Positions 23,757 to 32,635 of a stretch of DNA of 64,000 bases are shown piece by piece; the first letter of the stretch is position 1, and each line of letters starts with the position of its first letter. Under the pieces are notes generated by a model. That model was not told the origin of the DNA, ran no database searches, and worked only from the letters and a program-made list of their open reading frames with translations. The stretch is taken from positions 1-64,000 of the forward strand of contig JBGPBV010000008.1 in NCBI GenBank assembly GCA_041481445.1, in the 5' to 3' direction. A program made the position numbers and the translations under genes. This DNA is from AA29 sp041481445. GTDB lineage: Bacteria > Acidobacteriota > Vicinamibacteria > Fen-336.

Positions 23757-24914
23757 TCAACCCGCCCCCAGCCGGCGCAGCCCGTCCTTGATGATGCCGG
23801 AGACCACCGCCTCTTCCTGCGCCCCGTGCTGGGTCCGCACCGCGAGCTGGATGACGTAGACGAGCTCGTTGAGCGCGGAGACGATCAGGCTCTTGCGCTG
23901 CTCGGCCGGGAGATCCGCCACGTTGGCGAGCATCTGCTCGAAGTCGGCCCGCCCGTACTGCTTGAGGTCCACCCCGTCGAAGAGCGCGCCGTACTGGCGC
24001 GAGACCTCCTCGAGGCAGCCGTCCATGAACGCGTCCACCGAGTCGCCCATGCGGCCGCGCAGGAACCCGTAGATGCGGCTGAACATCTGGTTGAACTTCT
24101 CGACGATGCCCTCGAGGTCCAGCTCGCGCTCCCGCTCGCGCGCGCCCTCGCCCAGGGCCGCCGTCTCTCCGGCCTGGCCCCGGCGGATGATCCCGAGCAC
24201 CAGGAGGGCCCAGAGGATCCGGCAGGTGTCGAAGCTGGAGAGGTAGCTCATGTCGCAGATCTGCTCCACGGTGGCGCGGCCGTTCACGTGGGCCAGGATC
24301 TCCTGCTCGTCCTCCGTGAGGTCGATGCGGTAGTGCGTCTCCGGGCTGGTGGTGGGCACGAAGACGGACTCCACGTCGCCCAGGGCCCGGATCACCTGCT
24401 GCCAGGAGTGCGTGTTCCGGATGCCCTCCATGATGAGGTTCTCGGTGGACATGTTCAGGGTGGCCACGCTGTCGCGCTGCTCGAGCTCCTTGATGACGAA
24501 CGTGTACTCGCCGCGGATCCACGTGAAGAGGTCCATCAGGATGCTCTTGACGTGGACCTCCACCGCCGGGCTCAGCTCCTCCGGCTCCAGGGCCCCCAGC
24601 TCGACCAGGATCGAGCCCAGGCGCAGGCCGGGCCGGATGCGCTTGCTCGCCTCCACGAAGTTGCGCACGGTGATCTTGCCGCGGACGAGGAGGATCTCGC
24701 CCATGCGCTCGTCCGGGTTGTTGCTGGACGCGTAGGCCACGCGGCCGTTGAGGACGTAGATGCTCTTGACCGCCTTCCCCTCGCGCACGGTGAGCACGCC
24801 CGTCTCCCCGCTGGTCAGGATCGAGCGCAGCAGCTCGGGGACGCCGGTGGTCTCGATCTCGCCGCGGATGACGAGGGAGTCGTCTTCGCCCGGCCGCTCG
24901 AGGTCCTGGCTCAT
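23757..24914 (-). CDS. DUF4388 domain protein
   Basis: A 385-residue soluble protein. Residues about 14-130 form a DUF4388 domain, recognised by the pattern of LLRSILTSGETGVLTV, KSIYVLNGRVAYASS and MGEILLVRGKIT, common in Myxococcota, Acidobacteriota and other deltaproteobacterial-like groups and found in signalling or motility loci. The middle part (about 130-260) resembles a winged-helix module (TVEQICDMSYLSSFDTCRIL); the last 110 residues are helical. The function of the domain is not known. It overlaps the slipin gene by four bases (ATGA), so the two are probably translated together. Confidence 0.8.
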   Translation of the reverse strand: MSQDLERPGEDDSLVIRGEIETTGVPELLRSILTSGETGVLTVREGKAVKSIYVLNGRVAYASSNNPDERMGEILLVRGKITVRNFVEASKRIRPGLRLGSILVELGALEPEELSPAVEVHVKSILMDLFTWIRGEYTFVIKELEQRDSVATLNMSTENLIMEGIRNTHSWQQVIRALGDVESVFVPTTSPETHYRIDLTEDEQEILAHVNGRATVEQICDMSYLSSFDTCRILWALLVLGIIRRGQAGETAALGEGARERERELDLEGIVEKFNQMFSRIYGFLRGRMGDSVDAFMDGCLEEVSRQYGALFDGVDLKQYGRADFEQMLANVADLPAEQRKSLIVSALNELVYVIQLAVRTQHGAQEEAVVSGIIKDGLRRLGAG

Positions 24915-25690
24915 GGCGTGGAGCGGCCGCGCGGCGGCGCACCCGACTCGTCCTCGTGGCCGAAGAAGGCCCGGAGCCAGTCGATGGGCACCGGGAAGAT
25001 GATGGTGGAGTTCTTCTCCGCCGCGATCTCGGTCAGGGTCTGGAGGTAGCGCAGGTGGAGGGACATGGGCTGGCTCTGCAGGGCGCGCGCCGCTTCCGTG
25101 AGCTGCTGGCTCGCCTCCAGCTCGCCGCTGGCGTGGATGATCTTGGCCCGCTTCTCCCGCTCCGATTCCGCCTGCTTGGCCATGGCGCGCTGCATCTCGT
25201 GGGGCAGGTCCACGCCCTTCACCGCCACCTGCGCGACCTTCACCCCCCAGGGCGCGGTGTGCTCGTCGATGACCTGCTGCAGGACGGCGGCCAGCCGCTC
25301 GCGCTCGGAGAGCAGCTCGTCGAGATGGGCCTGGCCCAGGATGCTGCGCAGCGTGGTCTGCGCCTCCTGGCTCGTGGCGTAGAGGTAGTTCTCGACGTCC
25401 ACCACCGCCTTGGTGGGATGGATCACGCGGAAATACACGACCGCGTTCACCTTGACGCTCACGTTGTCCCTGGTGATGACGTCCTGGGGTGGCACGTCGA
25501 GCACGACGGTGCGGAGGCTGACGCGCACCATGCGGTCGATGGGAAAGGCCACGATGACGAGGCCCGGCCCCTTGGGGAGCGGCAGCAGCTTGCCGAGGCG
25601 GAACACCACGCCCCGCTCGTACTCGTTGAGCACCTTGACCGAGAGCAGGAGCCAGAAGACGAACAGGAAACCGATGACACCGTACTCCAT
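24911..25690 (-). CDS. Slipin (SPFH/Band 7 membrane protein)
   Basis: A 259-residue stomatin-like protein. One N-terminal membrane helix (about 2-20) is followed by an SPFH domain with the slipin signatures NEYERGVVFRLGK and PPQDVITRDNVSV, and a C-terminal helical region with oligomerisation features. Slipins form membrane microdomain assemblies and in prokaryotes are typically paired with an NfeD protease partner, exactly as here. The ATG at 25690 overlaps the NfeD stop (TGATG); a GTG one codon earlier is equally possible. The following DUF4388 gene overlaps as well, so it may work with this membrane module. Confidence 0.93.
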   Translation of the reverse strand: MEYGVIGFLFVFWLLLSVKVLNEYERGVVFRLGKLLPLPKGPGLVIVAFPIDRMVRVSLRTVVLDVPPQDVITRDNVSVKVNAVVYFRVIHPTKAVVDVENYLYATSQEAQTTLRSILGQAHLDELLSERERLAAVLQQVIDEHTAPWGVKVAQVAVKGVDLPHEMQRAMAKQAESEREKRAKIIHASGELEASQQLTEAARALQSQPMSLHLRYLQTLTEIAAEKNSTIIFPVPIDWLRAFFGHEDESGAPPRGRSTP

Positions 25691-26979
25691 CACGCCCCCT
25701 TCCGGACCTTCAGGGTGAGGCCCTCCACGCCGACCACCGTCACCTTCTCCCCGCTCGTCACCGGGGCCTCCGCCAGCGCGTGCCAGCGCTCGCCCACCAC
25801 GCGGATCCAGCCCTCGGGCAGGAGGTCGGTGTCGGCCACACCGCGCTGGCCGAGCAGGGCCACGTCACCCGTCGTGGGCCGCCGGCGCTGGGCCTGGATG
25901 ACCAGGCGCACGAGCGCGATGGTGCCCGCGGCCATGAAGAGCGCGGCGGGGAGGAGCGTTCCGAGCGGCACCCGCATCTCCTTGACGGGCGAGTCGACGA
26001 GCATGAAGGCGCCCAGCATCATCGCGACCAGGCCGGAGACGGTGAGCAGGCCGTAGGAGTGGACCTTGGCCTCCGCCGCGAAGAGGCCCACCGCGAGCAC
26101 GATGAGCAGCACGCCCGCCCCGTTCACGGGGATGATCTGGGCCGCGAACAGGAAGAGGATCAGGCAGAAGACGCCGACGATCCCCGGGAACAGCATGCCG
26201 GGGTGGCTCAGCTCGGCCCCGAGGCCGGCCATGGCGCCGAGGAGGAGCAGGAACAGCACCTCCGGGCTGGCCACCGCGGCCAGGATGGCCTGGCGCCAGT
26301 TCATGCGCTCGACCACGAGGGCCTGCCCGGCCAGGTGGAGGGTGACCTTCGTGCCGTCGAAGCGCGTCACCTCGCGCCCTTCGATGGCGGAGACGAGCGC
26401 GGGCACGTCGTTCACCACCAGGTCGATCAGGTGCCCCTCGAGCGCCTCGCGCTCCGTGAACGACTTGCTCTCCACGACCGCCTTCTCCGCCAGGTCGACG
26501 TTGCGCCCGCGTCTCTCCGCCTTCCCCCGGATGTAGGCGGCGGCGTCCGAGGTGACCTTCTTCGCCATCACCTCGTCCATGGCTCCACCCAGGCCGGACA
26601 CGGGGTGGGCGGCGCCGATGTTGGTGCCGGGGGCCATGGCCGCGATGTCCGCCACCACCGTGATCACGAAGCCCGCGGAGGCGGCGCGCGCGCCGGAGGG
26701 TCCCACGAAGACGGCCACCGGGACCGGCGAGCGGAGCATGGCGTCGATGATCTGGCGCATCGACGTGTCGAGCCCGCCGGGCGTGTCGAGCCGCAGGACG
26801 ACCAGCGGCGCGTGCGCGGCCGCGGCACGATCCAGCGCGGCGGTGACGTGGGCGGCGCTGATCGCGTGCACGACGCCCGTGAGCTCCACGACGGGGATGT
26901 CCGCTCGCGCCGGGATCGTGTTGAAGGCGGAGGTGGCCAGGACGAGCCCGACGAGGCCACTCCGGATTCCGACAGACAC
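25690..26979 (-). CDS. NfeD-family membrane serine protease (ClpP class)
   Basis: A 429-residue membrane protease that works with slipin. After a signal peptide comes a ClpP-like protease domain with a RLDTPGGLDTS strand and a catalytic Ser in ARAASAGFVI; the Lys of the Ser-Lys dyad is probably in the KKVTSDAA region. Four or more membrane helices follow (about 230-345), then a C-terminal NfeD OB-fold (about 365-429; GQRGVADTDLLPEGWIRV). A longer frame begins at TTG 27000, but that codon lies upstream of the -10 box of a strong promoter, so the GTG at 26979 is taken as the start; it gives a clean signal peptide. It heads the nine-gene minus-strand run. Confidence 0.93.
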   Translation of the reverse strand: MSVGIRSGLVGLVLATSAFNTIPARADIPVVELTGVVHAISAAHVTAALDRAAAAHAPLVVLRLDTPGGLDTSMRQIIDAMLRSPVPVAVFVGPSGARAASAGFVITVVADIAAMAPGTNIGAAHPVSGLGGAMDEVMAKKVTSDAAAYIRGKAERRGRNVDLAEKAVVESKSFTEREALEGHLIDLVVNDVPALVSAIEGREVTRFDGTKVTLHLAGQALVVERMNWRQAILAAVASPEVLFLLLLGAMAGLGAELSHPGMLFPGIVGVFCLILFLFAAQIIPVNGAGVLLIVLAVGLFAAEAKVHSYGLLTVSGLVAMMLGAFMLVDSPVKEMRVPLGTLLPAALFMAAGTIALVRLVIQAQRRRPTTGDVALLGQRGVADTDLLPEGWIRVVGERWHALAEAPVTSGEKVTVVGVEGLTLKVRKGA

Positions 26980-26984
26980 GCGGA

Positions 26985-27014
26985 AGTGTAACGAGGCCAA
27001 AGGGTTCCTGTCAA
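26985..27014 (-). promoter_or_regulatory. Promoter of the nfeD-slipin gene run, leaderless spacing
   Basis: A perfect -35 box TTGACA (27014-27009), an 18-base spacer and TACACT (26990-26985) on the minus strand. The -10 box ends five bases before the GTG at 26979, so transcription probably begins at the start codon. This promoter excludes the TTG at 27000 as the start of nfeD. Confidence 0.65.
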
Positions 27015-27056
27015 TGGTACGAGCGCTCTGGTTTCCGTCGCGTTGCCGGAGCAGCG

Positions 27057-27062
27057 TAGAAT
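27057..27062 (+). promoter_or_regulatory. -10 box of the tatA-tatC promoter, leaderless spacing
   Basis: TAGAAT lies seven bases before the tatA ATG. The -35 region is weak (TTTCCG at 19 bases). No Shine-Dalgarno sequence lies before the ATG, so a leaderless tatA mRNA is likely. It diverges from the nfeD promoter, the two -35 regions being about 20 bases apart. Confidence 0.45.
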
Positions 27063-27069
27063 CGAACCC

Positions 27070-27426
27070 ATGTTTGGAACGCTAGGCGGACCCGAAGTCA
27101 TATTGATCCTGGTCGTGGCCCTGATCGTGTTCGGCCCGCGCCGGCTGCCCGAGATCGGCAAGAGCATGGGCAAGATGCTGGCCGAGTTCCGGAAGGCGTC
27201 GAACGACTTCAAGCGCACCATCGAAGACGAGCTCGAAGCGGAGAAGGCCAGGGAAGTCAAGCCCATCGAGCCGGCGCCGCCGCCGGCCGACACGTCCCCC
27301 CCGGTGACCCCGGCCCCCGAGGCGTCATCCGAAGGCCCTCCCGCGGGCGTCACTCCCGCCGAGCCCCACATCGAGCCCCCCGCGGAGACCGTGGTCAGTC
27401 GCGGGCCTTCCGCGGACGAGAAGTAG
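27070..27426 (+). CDS. tatA: Twin-arginine translocase subunit, TatA/TatB family
   Basis: A 118-residue single-span protein of the Tat system, which exports folded proteins. The N-terminal helix (PEVILILVVALIVFGP) is followed by the family hinge FGPRRLPEIGKSMG and an amphipathic helix (MLAEFRKASNDFKRTIEDEL). The tail is Pro/Ala-rich. The longer amphipathic helix is TatB-like, while the hinge is found in both; only one such gene is present before tatC, so it may do both jobs. The ATG at 27070 is chosen for its N terminus and the -10 box seven bases upstream. Confidence 0.9.
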   Translation: MFGTLGGPEVILILVVALIVFGPRRLPEIGKSMGKMLAEFRKASNDFKRTIEDELEAEKAREVKPIEPAPPPADTSPPVTPAPEASSEGPPAGVTPAEPHIEPPAETVVSRGPSADEK

Positions 27427-27438
27427 CTCCCGGACCGG

Positions 27439-28200
27439 ATGGCCAAGCCCAGCCCGGACCGGATGACTTTCCTGGAGCACCTGGACGAGCTACGGGTGCG
27501 GCTGATGCATTCCCTCGCCGCCCTCGTGGTCGGCACCATCGTCTGCTGGAGCTTCCACGAGCGCATCTTCCACTTCCTGACCCAGCCCCTGCGCAACGCC
27601 TATCCGGAGGTCAAGTTCATCTTCACCGGCCCCACCGAGGCCTTCATGATGTACATGAAGATGTCGTTCTTCGTGGGCATCTTCGTGGTGGCGCCCTACA
27701 TCCTGTACCAGGTCTGGGCCTTCATCGCCCCCGGCCTCTACGCGCACGAGAAGGCCTACGCGGTGCCGTTCATCATGATGGGCTCGTTCTTCTTCATCCT
27801 CGGCGGCGCCTTCGGCCACTTCTACCTCTTCCCCCCCACATTCAAGTTCCTCTTCGAGTTCGCGGGGAAGGACATGCAGTTCCTGCCCAAGGTGGACGAG
27901 TACTACTCGTTCTACTCGTGGTTCCTGCTCGGCCTGGGGCTCGTGTTCCAGATTCCGGTCGTGATCTTCGTGCTCGCGCGCATCGGGCTCGTCACCCCGA
28001 AGCTGCTGCTGCGCTGGTGGAAGTTCGCGATCCTGGCCGCGTTCGTCCTCGCGGCCATCGTCACCCCCACCGCCGACCCCGTGAACCAGACGCTGCTCGC
28101 CCTCCCGATGATCGGGCTCTACCTGCTGGGCGTGCTCGTGGCGTGGATGTTCGGCCGCGCCCGGAAGCCGCCGGACCCGCCCACACCGCCCTCCGCTTAG
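27439..28200 (+). CDS. tatC: Twin-arginine translocase subunit TatC
   Basis: TatC is the receptor of the Tat export system that binds twin-arginine signal peptides. The 253-residue protein has six predicted membrane helices and the family opening MTFLEHLDELRVRLMHS, with the conserved Glu of the first cytosolic region. It follows tatA by twelve bases, an operon arrangement. Its stop codon overlaps that of the convergent DUF192 gene (TTAG), so no terminator separates the two. Confidence 0.96.
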   Translation: MAKPSPDRMTFLEHLDELRVRLMHSLAALVVGTIVCWSFHERIFHFLTQPLRNAYPEVKFIFTGPTEAFMMYMKMSFFVGIFVVAPYILYQVWAFIAPGLYAHEKAYAVPFIMMGSFFFILGGAFGHFYLFPPTFKFLFEFAGKDMQFLPKVDEYYSFYSWFLLGLGLVFQIPVVIFVLARIGLVTPKLLLRWWKFAILAAFVLAAIVTPTADPVNQTLLALPMIGLYLLGVLVAWMFGRARKPPDPPTPPSA

Positions 28201-28646
28201 TTCGGGAGCGTGAAGGTGACGGTCGAGCCGACCAGGGCCTTTTCGTGGCGGGCCTGGCCCGCGCTGAGCTCGACCACGTAGGACCCGCGGCGCAGCGGCG
28301 AGTACACCGGGCACGAGCCGTCCTTGGCCGTGCAGGGGGGGACCTTCTCCGCCAGGTGCACGACCTTGTGCGCCTCGTCCAGCCACAGGATGTCGATCGG
28401 GAACTTGCAGTTCTTCATCCAGATCCCGTGGAAGTCGGACCGCTCGAAGAGGAACAGCATCCCGCGGTCCAGGGGCAGCGAGGGCCGGAACATCAGCCCC
28501 ATCGCGCGGTCCTCGTCCTTCACCATCACCTCGACCTGCAGGACCCTGCCCGAAGGCAGGGTGAGGGGGATGACCGCGGGGCCGTCCGCGGCGCGGGCCG
28601 ACGCCGCGGCCAGGAGGACGAGGGCGAGGGGGCCGGCGAGTCGCAT
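28197..28646 (-). CDS. Exported DUF192 protein
   Basis: A 149-residue secreted protein with a signal peptide (MRLAGPLALVLLAAASARAAD) and a single DUF192 domain marked by GLMFRPSLPLDRGMLF, FHGIWMKNCKFPIDILWLD and VLEL-like strand VVELSAGQA. DUF192 proteins are small beta-barrel proteins found across bacteria and archaea without an established biochemical role. Cysteines in the loop PPCTAKDGSCP may form a disulfide in the periplasm. It lies 41 bases after the DUF3999 stop on the same strand. Confidence 0.9.
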   Translation of the reverse strand: MRLAGPLALVLLAAASARAADGPAVIPLTLPSGRVLQVEVMVKDEDRAMGLMFRPSLPLDRGMLFLFERSDFHGIWMKNCKFPIDILWLDEAHKVVHLAEKVPPCTAKDGSCPVYSPLRRGSYVVELSAGQARHEKALVGSTVTFTLPN

Positions 28647-28687
28647 CGACGCGATCGTATCACCGGCGGCGCGTCGCGTCGGGCGGC

Positions 28688-29947
28688 TCAGGCGGCCGCC
28701 CGGAGGGCGCGCCAGGTGAGAGCGCCCAGGGCCGCCACCACCGCCACCAGCCCCACCCACAGCAGGGCCGGGTTGCGCTCGGTCCAGGGCGGGGGCGCCG
28801 GAGGCGCCACGGGCAGGGCCTGGGCGGCCAGGAGCGGCGCCTCCTGCGCGCGGGCCGCGTAGAGCGCGGGATCCCCCGCCGTGCGCGCCAGGTCGTAGCT
28901 CGGCGCGTGCAGGCGCGGATCGCCGTAGCGGAGGCGGTACTGTGCGCCGGGAAGGGCGTCGAAGGCGAGGCGCTCGACGGGGACGAGCACGGTCACGCCC
29001 GAGATCCCCAGCGGCCGGTCGTCCCGGTTGCGGATGCGCAGGCGCAGGACGCGCTCGCGGCCGGCCAGGTCGAGGCGCAGGCACTCGCGCCGCTCGCCCG
29101 CTTCGTCGTAACGGTAGATCGCGCCCTCGCCCAGGGACCTCCAGGAGAGCGGCACCGCCGGCTGGCCCTCGACGCCGGGGAGTGGATCCATGCGGGCCTC
29201 CACCGCGACCCCTCGGAAGAAGGACGCATCGGACGCCTCCACGAGAAGGCCATGGAAGGGCTGGTGCCGCGCGCCCAGGTCCAGGGTGAGGATCGTCTCG
29301 TGCGCGGGGGCGTCCTCCGTGCGGGTGAGGCGCGGGAAGAGGGGCACCTCGCGCGCGCGCCGGCGCGGCGCCGGCCGCGTGAAGGCGTCGAGGATCTCGA
29401 TCGTCTCGGGGTCGTCGGGGCCGTGGTAGACGGTGACCCGGAGCAAGGGGAAGTTGTTCTCGGGGAGGGGCACCGTCTCGTAGCGCGCGGCGAAGGGCGG
29501 CGGGACCGCGAACACGTACGCGGAGTCGGTGAGGGTGGACCAATCCGGCTCCGGGCGCGCCCGCCCCTCCACCTTCACGCGCCGGCGGAAGTTGTCCCCG
29601 CTGAGGCCCAGCACGAGCTGCGACTTCAGGACGGGCGCGCCGAAGTCGAGGGTGACCTCGGCCTGCTGTCCACGGCTGAACGTCCGGTTCCGGACCTGCG
29701 GCCTCTGCATCGGTGACGGCTCCTCCTCGTGCGCGCGCTCGAGGAGGTAGGGGACCTCCGTCCCCGGGGCGTCGAGGACGCGCAGGTCCCCGAGGTCCTC
29801 CCGGGCTCCCTCGTACACCTCCCGGTCGAGGGTCACGGCCAGGCGGCCGGGGGCGGGCACGGCGATCCCGCGGTCCACGATCCCCGCCGATGCCGAGACC
29901 GCCGCCGTCGCGAGGAGGACCGCCCCCGGGAGGCGCCCGATCGTCAT
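28688..29947 (-). CDS. DUF3999 family exported membrane protein
   Basis: A 419-residue protein with a signal peptide, a large periplasmic beta-sandwich region, and one C-terminal membrane helix (LLWVGLVAVVAALGAL) ending in a short basic tail. The sequence features (VPYLLERAHEEE, RVTVYHGPDDP, RRECLRLDLAGRERVL, YRLRYGDP) match DUF3999, a family of unknown function usually encoded beside DUF2339, as here. Its ATG overlaps the DUF2339 stop by four bases, so they are translated together and probably form a membrane complex. Confidence 0.85.
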   Translation of the reverse strand: MTIGRLPGAVLLATAAVSASAGIVDRGIAVPAPGRLAVTLDREVYEGAREDLGDLRVLDAPGTEVPYLLERAHEEEPSPMQRPQVRNRTFSRGQQAEVTLDFGAPVLKSQLVLGLSGDNFRRRVKVEGRARPEPDWSTLTDSAYVFAVPPPFAARYETVPLPENNFPLLRVTVYHGPDDPETIEILDAFTRPAPRRRAREVPLFPRLTRTEDAPAHETILTLDLGARHQPFHGLLVEASDASFFRGVAVEARMDPLPGVEGQPAVPLSWRSLGEGAIYRYDEAGERRECLRLDLAGRERVLRLRIRNRDDRPLGISGVTVLVPVERLAFDALPGAQYRLRYGDPRLHAPSYDLARTAGDPALYAARAQEAPLLAAQALPVAPPAPPPWTERNPALLWVGLVAVVAALGALTWRALRAAA

Positions 29948-32490
29948 GCCGCGACCCGCCGCGTCAGCCGCTCGCGGAAGCGGAGGTTGAGGTAGGCCCC
30001 GGCGGCGAGCAGGAGGGCGAGGGCGAGGAACGAGAGCATCCGGTACGGGAGCGAGAAGCTCTGCAGGTCCCAGAACACCACCTTGCCCGCGGTGAGCGCG
30101 AACAGGCCGTACGCCGTGTAGAAGAGCGGGTGGCTCCTCATGGCGAGGCCGCCCGCGAGCAGGCCGGTGGCGAACACCGTCCAGAGGACGGAGACGGCCA
30201 GACCGGCGGTGCGCATCGCGTCCTGGGCGGCGCCGGTGTCACCCGCGGCGGCGGCCCGGGCCGCCTGCTGGTGGAACGTCCCGCTGGTCTCGGCGGTGAG
30301 GAGGCCGAAGAGCAGGAGCAGGGCCACTCCGGCCAGGATCGGCCGCAGCGCGTGATCGGGCGCGCCGGCGTCGGCGGCGATCCGCCGGGAGATCAGGACG
30401 GCCACACCGAGCGACGCGATCACGAACATCCAGGTACCGAAGCCGGAGTTGAAGACGGGATCGAACGGCCGCGGATGGAGCGGCAAGTGCCGGGCGAAGA
30501 GGCGCAGGGTGGCCAGGGCGAGGACAAAGTAGCCGCCCAGGCGGGCCAGCACCGCCTCGAAGCGCAGGCCGAGCCACAGGAGCAGCACGCCCTCGACCGC
30601 CCACGCCAGCGTGATGCCGTGGAGCCCGAGCTGGACGGGGATGGCGACGGTCAGGAAGCTCGCGGCCAGGCCCAGGACCACGCGCGCCTGGCGCAGGTCG
30701 CGCGGCTCCGCCTGCAACGCGGCCAGGCCGATCAGGAGGTAGAGGACGGCCAGGCCGACGGAGGCCAGGCCGAGCGCCCGGGGGTCGGTCGCGTAGAGGA
30801 CGCGATAGAGCACGGTCCAGGTGAAGAGCGCGGTGACGAGGTGGGCGACCACGTCGCCCACCCCCAGCGGGGCCCGCCGCACCAGGCCGCGGACGACGAG
30901 CGCGACGAGGTAGAGGCCCGCCACCGGCAGCGCGATGAGGTAGGCGTCGCCCGCCCGCTCCGGCCGGAAGAACGCGTCCATCCAGGCCAGGATCGCCAGC
31001 CCCGCCCCCGCCGCTCCCACCGCTTCCGCGCCCTCCCAGCGCCGGCGCACGAGGATGGCCACCGCCGCCTGCGCGAGCAGGAACCCGAGCACGGCACGTG
31101 GGTTGTCGGTGGCGTGGCACAAGGCGATCGAGGCCACCGCGGCGCCGACGAGTACCCCGCCCTCCAGCGCGACCGGCGGCGTGAACGCGCCTCCGACCCA
31201 CGGCACGGTCAGGACGAGGACGGCTCCGACCACCCAGAACGCGGCGATCCCGAAGGCCTCCGGGCGATAGAACTGCTCGCACCAGGCCAGGAACGGCAGG
31301 GCCATCGCGAACGCGGCGAGCAGCGCGAAAGCCCAGTGGCGGCGGGCCGCCTCGCGCACGGCCGCCGCCCCCAGCGCGAGGGCGAGCAGGCCGAGGATCT
31401 CCGGCCGATTCGCGCCCGCCGCGAGCAGGGTCAATCCGAGCCCGGACAGGGCGAAGACGGCTCCCAGCGCGGCCCCGCGCTCCTTGGAGGCCATGCCGAG
31501 GGCGAAGAGCGCGGTGAAGAGGACCATCCCGAAGGCGGCGGTCACGAAGCGCTCGGGGGTGAAGAACCGCGAGTACCAGCCGCCGTAGAGGAGGACCGTC
31601 CCGAGCATCGCCAGCGGCACCGTCTCCGGCCACGGCTTGCGATGGTCGAGGACGAGCGCGCCCGCGTCGAGGACGGCCAGGAACAGGAACAGGGCGATGG
31701 CCTTGTCCTCGCCCGTCGAGACGAGGAGCGGCGTCATGTAGCCGCCGACCCAGGCCAGCGCGGCCAGGATCCGCGCGTCCAGCCGCGCCGCCAGCACGAC
31801 CGCGCTCCCCGTGATGAGGACCATCAGCGTCCCCGAGGCCTCGCGAGGAATCAGGTGGTAGTAGGCGTGCGCGGCGAAGGCCGACGTGTAGAGCCCGGCC
31901 AGGCCGGCCCCGGCGAGGGCCTGGCCCAGCGGCCGGTACTCGCGGCCCATCAGGCGCACGCCGAGCGCGAGGAGCCCGAGGCCGAAGACGGCCCCGCTGA
32001 GCACGCGTCCGGTGGGGCCGATCCAGTTGTTGTCCCAGGCCAGCTTCACGAAGAGGCCCAGGGTCACCACGAAGGCGAGGCCGGCTCCCGCGGCGAGGAT
32101 CTTGGGCCCGAGGTTCGACGCGAAGTCTCCGGAGGGCGGACGCGGCACCTCACCCTGGGGCACGCGGGGTCGGGCCGGGACGGGCGGCGCCGGCGGCATC
32201 GGCGGCACGGGAGCAGGAGCGGCCGCGACCGCGGGAACCGGAGGAGGCATGGGCATGGGCATGGAAACGGCCGGCGGCATCGGAGCGGCGGCGGGCGGCG
32301 CGACGTCGGCGGCCGCCGGGGCCACCCGGCCGAGTCGCTCCACGCGCCCGCGGAGGGCGGCGACCTCGACGCGCACGTCCGCGAGGTCGCGGGTCAGCCG
32401 CTGGAGACGGATCAACGCGAACACGGCGATGAAGGGCGCGACGAGAATCACCGCCGCGATCGCCAGTGCGAGGCCGATCAGGGGTTCCAT
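29944..32490 (-). CDS. DUF2339 polytopic membrane protein
   Basis: An 848-residue membrane protein. One N-terminal helix and a short coiled coil (RLQRLTRDLADVRVEVAALR) are followed by a Pro/Ala/Met linker (about 60-115), then more than twenty close-packed hydrophobic helices with few loops. The entry to the membrane part (LGPKILAAGAGLAFVVTLGLF) and WVGGYMTPLLVSTGEDK are typical of DUF2339. The family has been proposed to be a transporter or envelope protein, but its function is unknown. GGGAGG stands four bases before the ATG at 32490; a longer frame to 32565 has no such site. The 145 bases upstream, to 32635, hold no gene. Confidence 0.87.
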   Translation of the reverse strand: MEPLIGLALAIAAVILVAPFIAVFALIRLQRLTRDLADVRVEVAALRGRVERLGRVAPAAADVAPPAAAPMPPAVSMPMPMPPPVPAVAAAPAPVPPMPPAPPVPARPRVPQGEVPRPPSGDFASNLGPKILAAGAGLAFVVTLGLFVKLAWDNNWIGPTGRVLSGAVFGLGLLALGVRLMGREYRPLGQALAGAGLAGLYTSAFAAHAYYHLIPREASGTLMVLITGSAVVLAARLDARILAALAWVGGYMTPLLVSTGEDKAIALFLFLAVLDAGALVLDHRKPWPETVPLAMLGTVLLYGGWYSRFFTPERFVTAAFGMVLFTALFALGMASKERGAALGAVFALSGLGLTLLAAGANRPEILGLLALALGAAAVREAARRHWAFALLAAFAMALPFLAWCEQFYRPEAFGIAAFWVVGAVLVLTVPWVGGAFTPPVALEGGVLVGAAVASIALCHATDNPRAVLGFLLAQAAVAILVRRRWEGAEAVGAAGAGLAILAWMDAFFRPERAGDAYLIALPVAGLYLVALVVRGLVRRAPLGVGDVVAHLVTALFTWTVLYRVLYATDPRALGLASVGLAVLYLLIGLAALQAEPRDLRQARVVLGLAASFLTVAIPVQLGLHGITLAWAVEGVLLLWLGLRFEAVLARLGGYFVLALATLRLFARHLPLHPRPFDPVFNSGFGTWMFVIASLGVAVLISRRIAADAGAPDHALRPILAGVALLLLFGLLTAETSGTFHQQAARAAAAGDTGAAQDAMRTAGLAVSVLWTVFATGLLAGGLAMRSHPLFYTAYGLFALTAGKVVFWDLQSFSLPYRMLSFLALALLLAAGAYLNLRFRERLTRRVAA

Positions 32491-32635
32491 GGGCCCTCCC
32501 GGCGGCGGAGCGACGGCCGCCGCGCTCTCACCACACCTTACGAGCCCGACCCCCCCGGGGATCATCGCCCTTGTGATGCTTCCCGAACCGTCCGATGGGC
32601 TCTTGCGCCGGAGTCCCGAGCGACCGGGCCGTATG

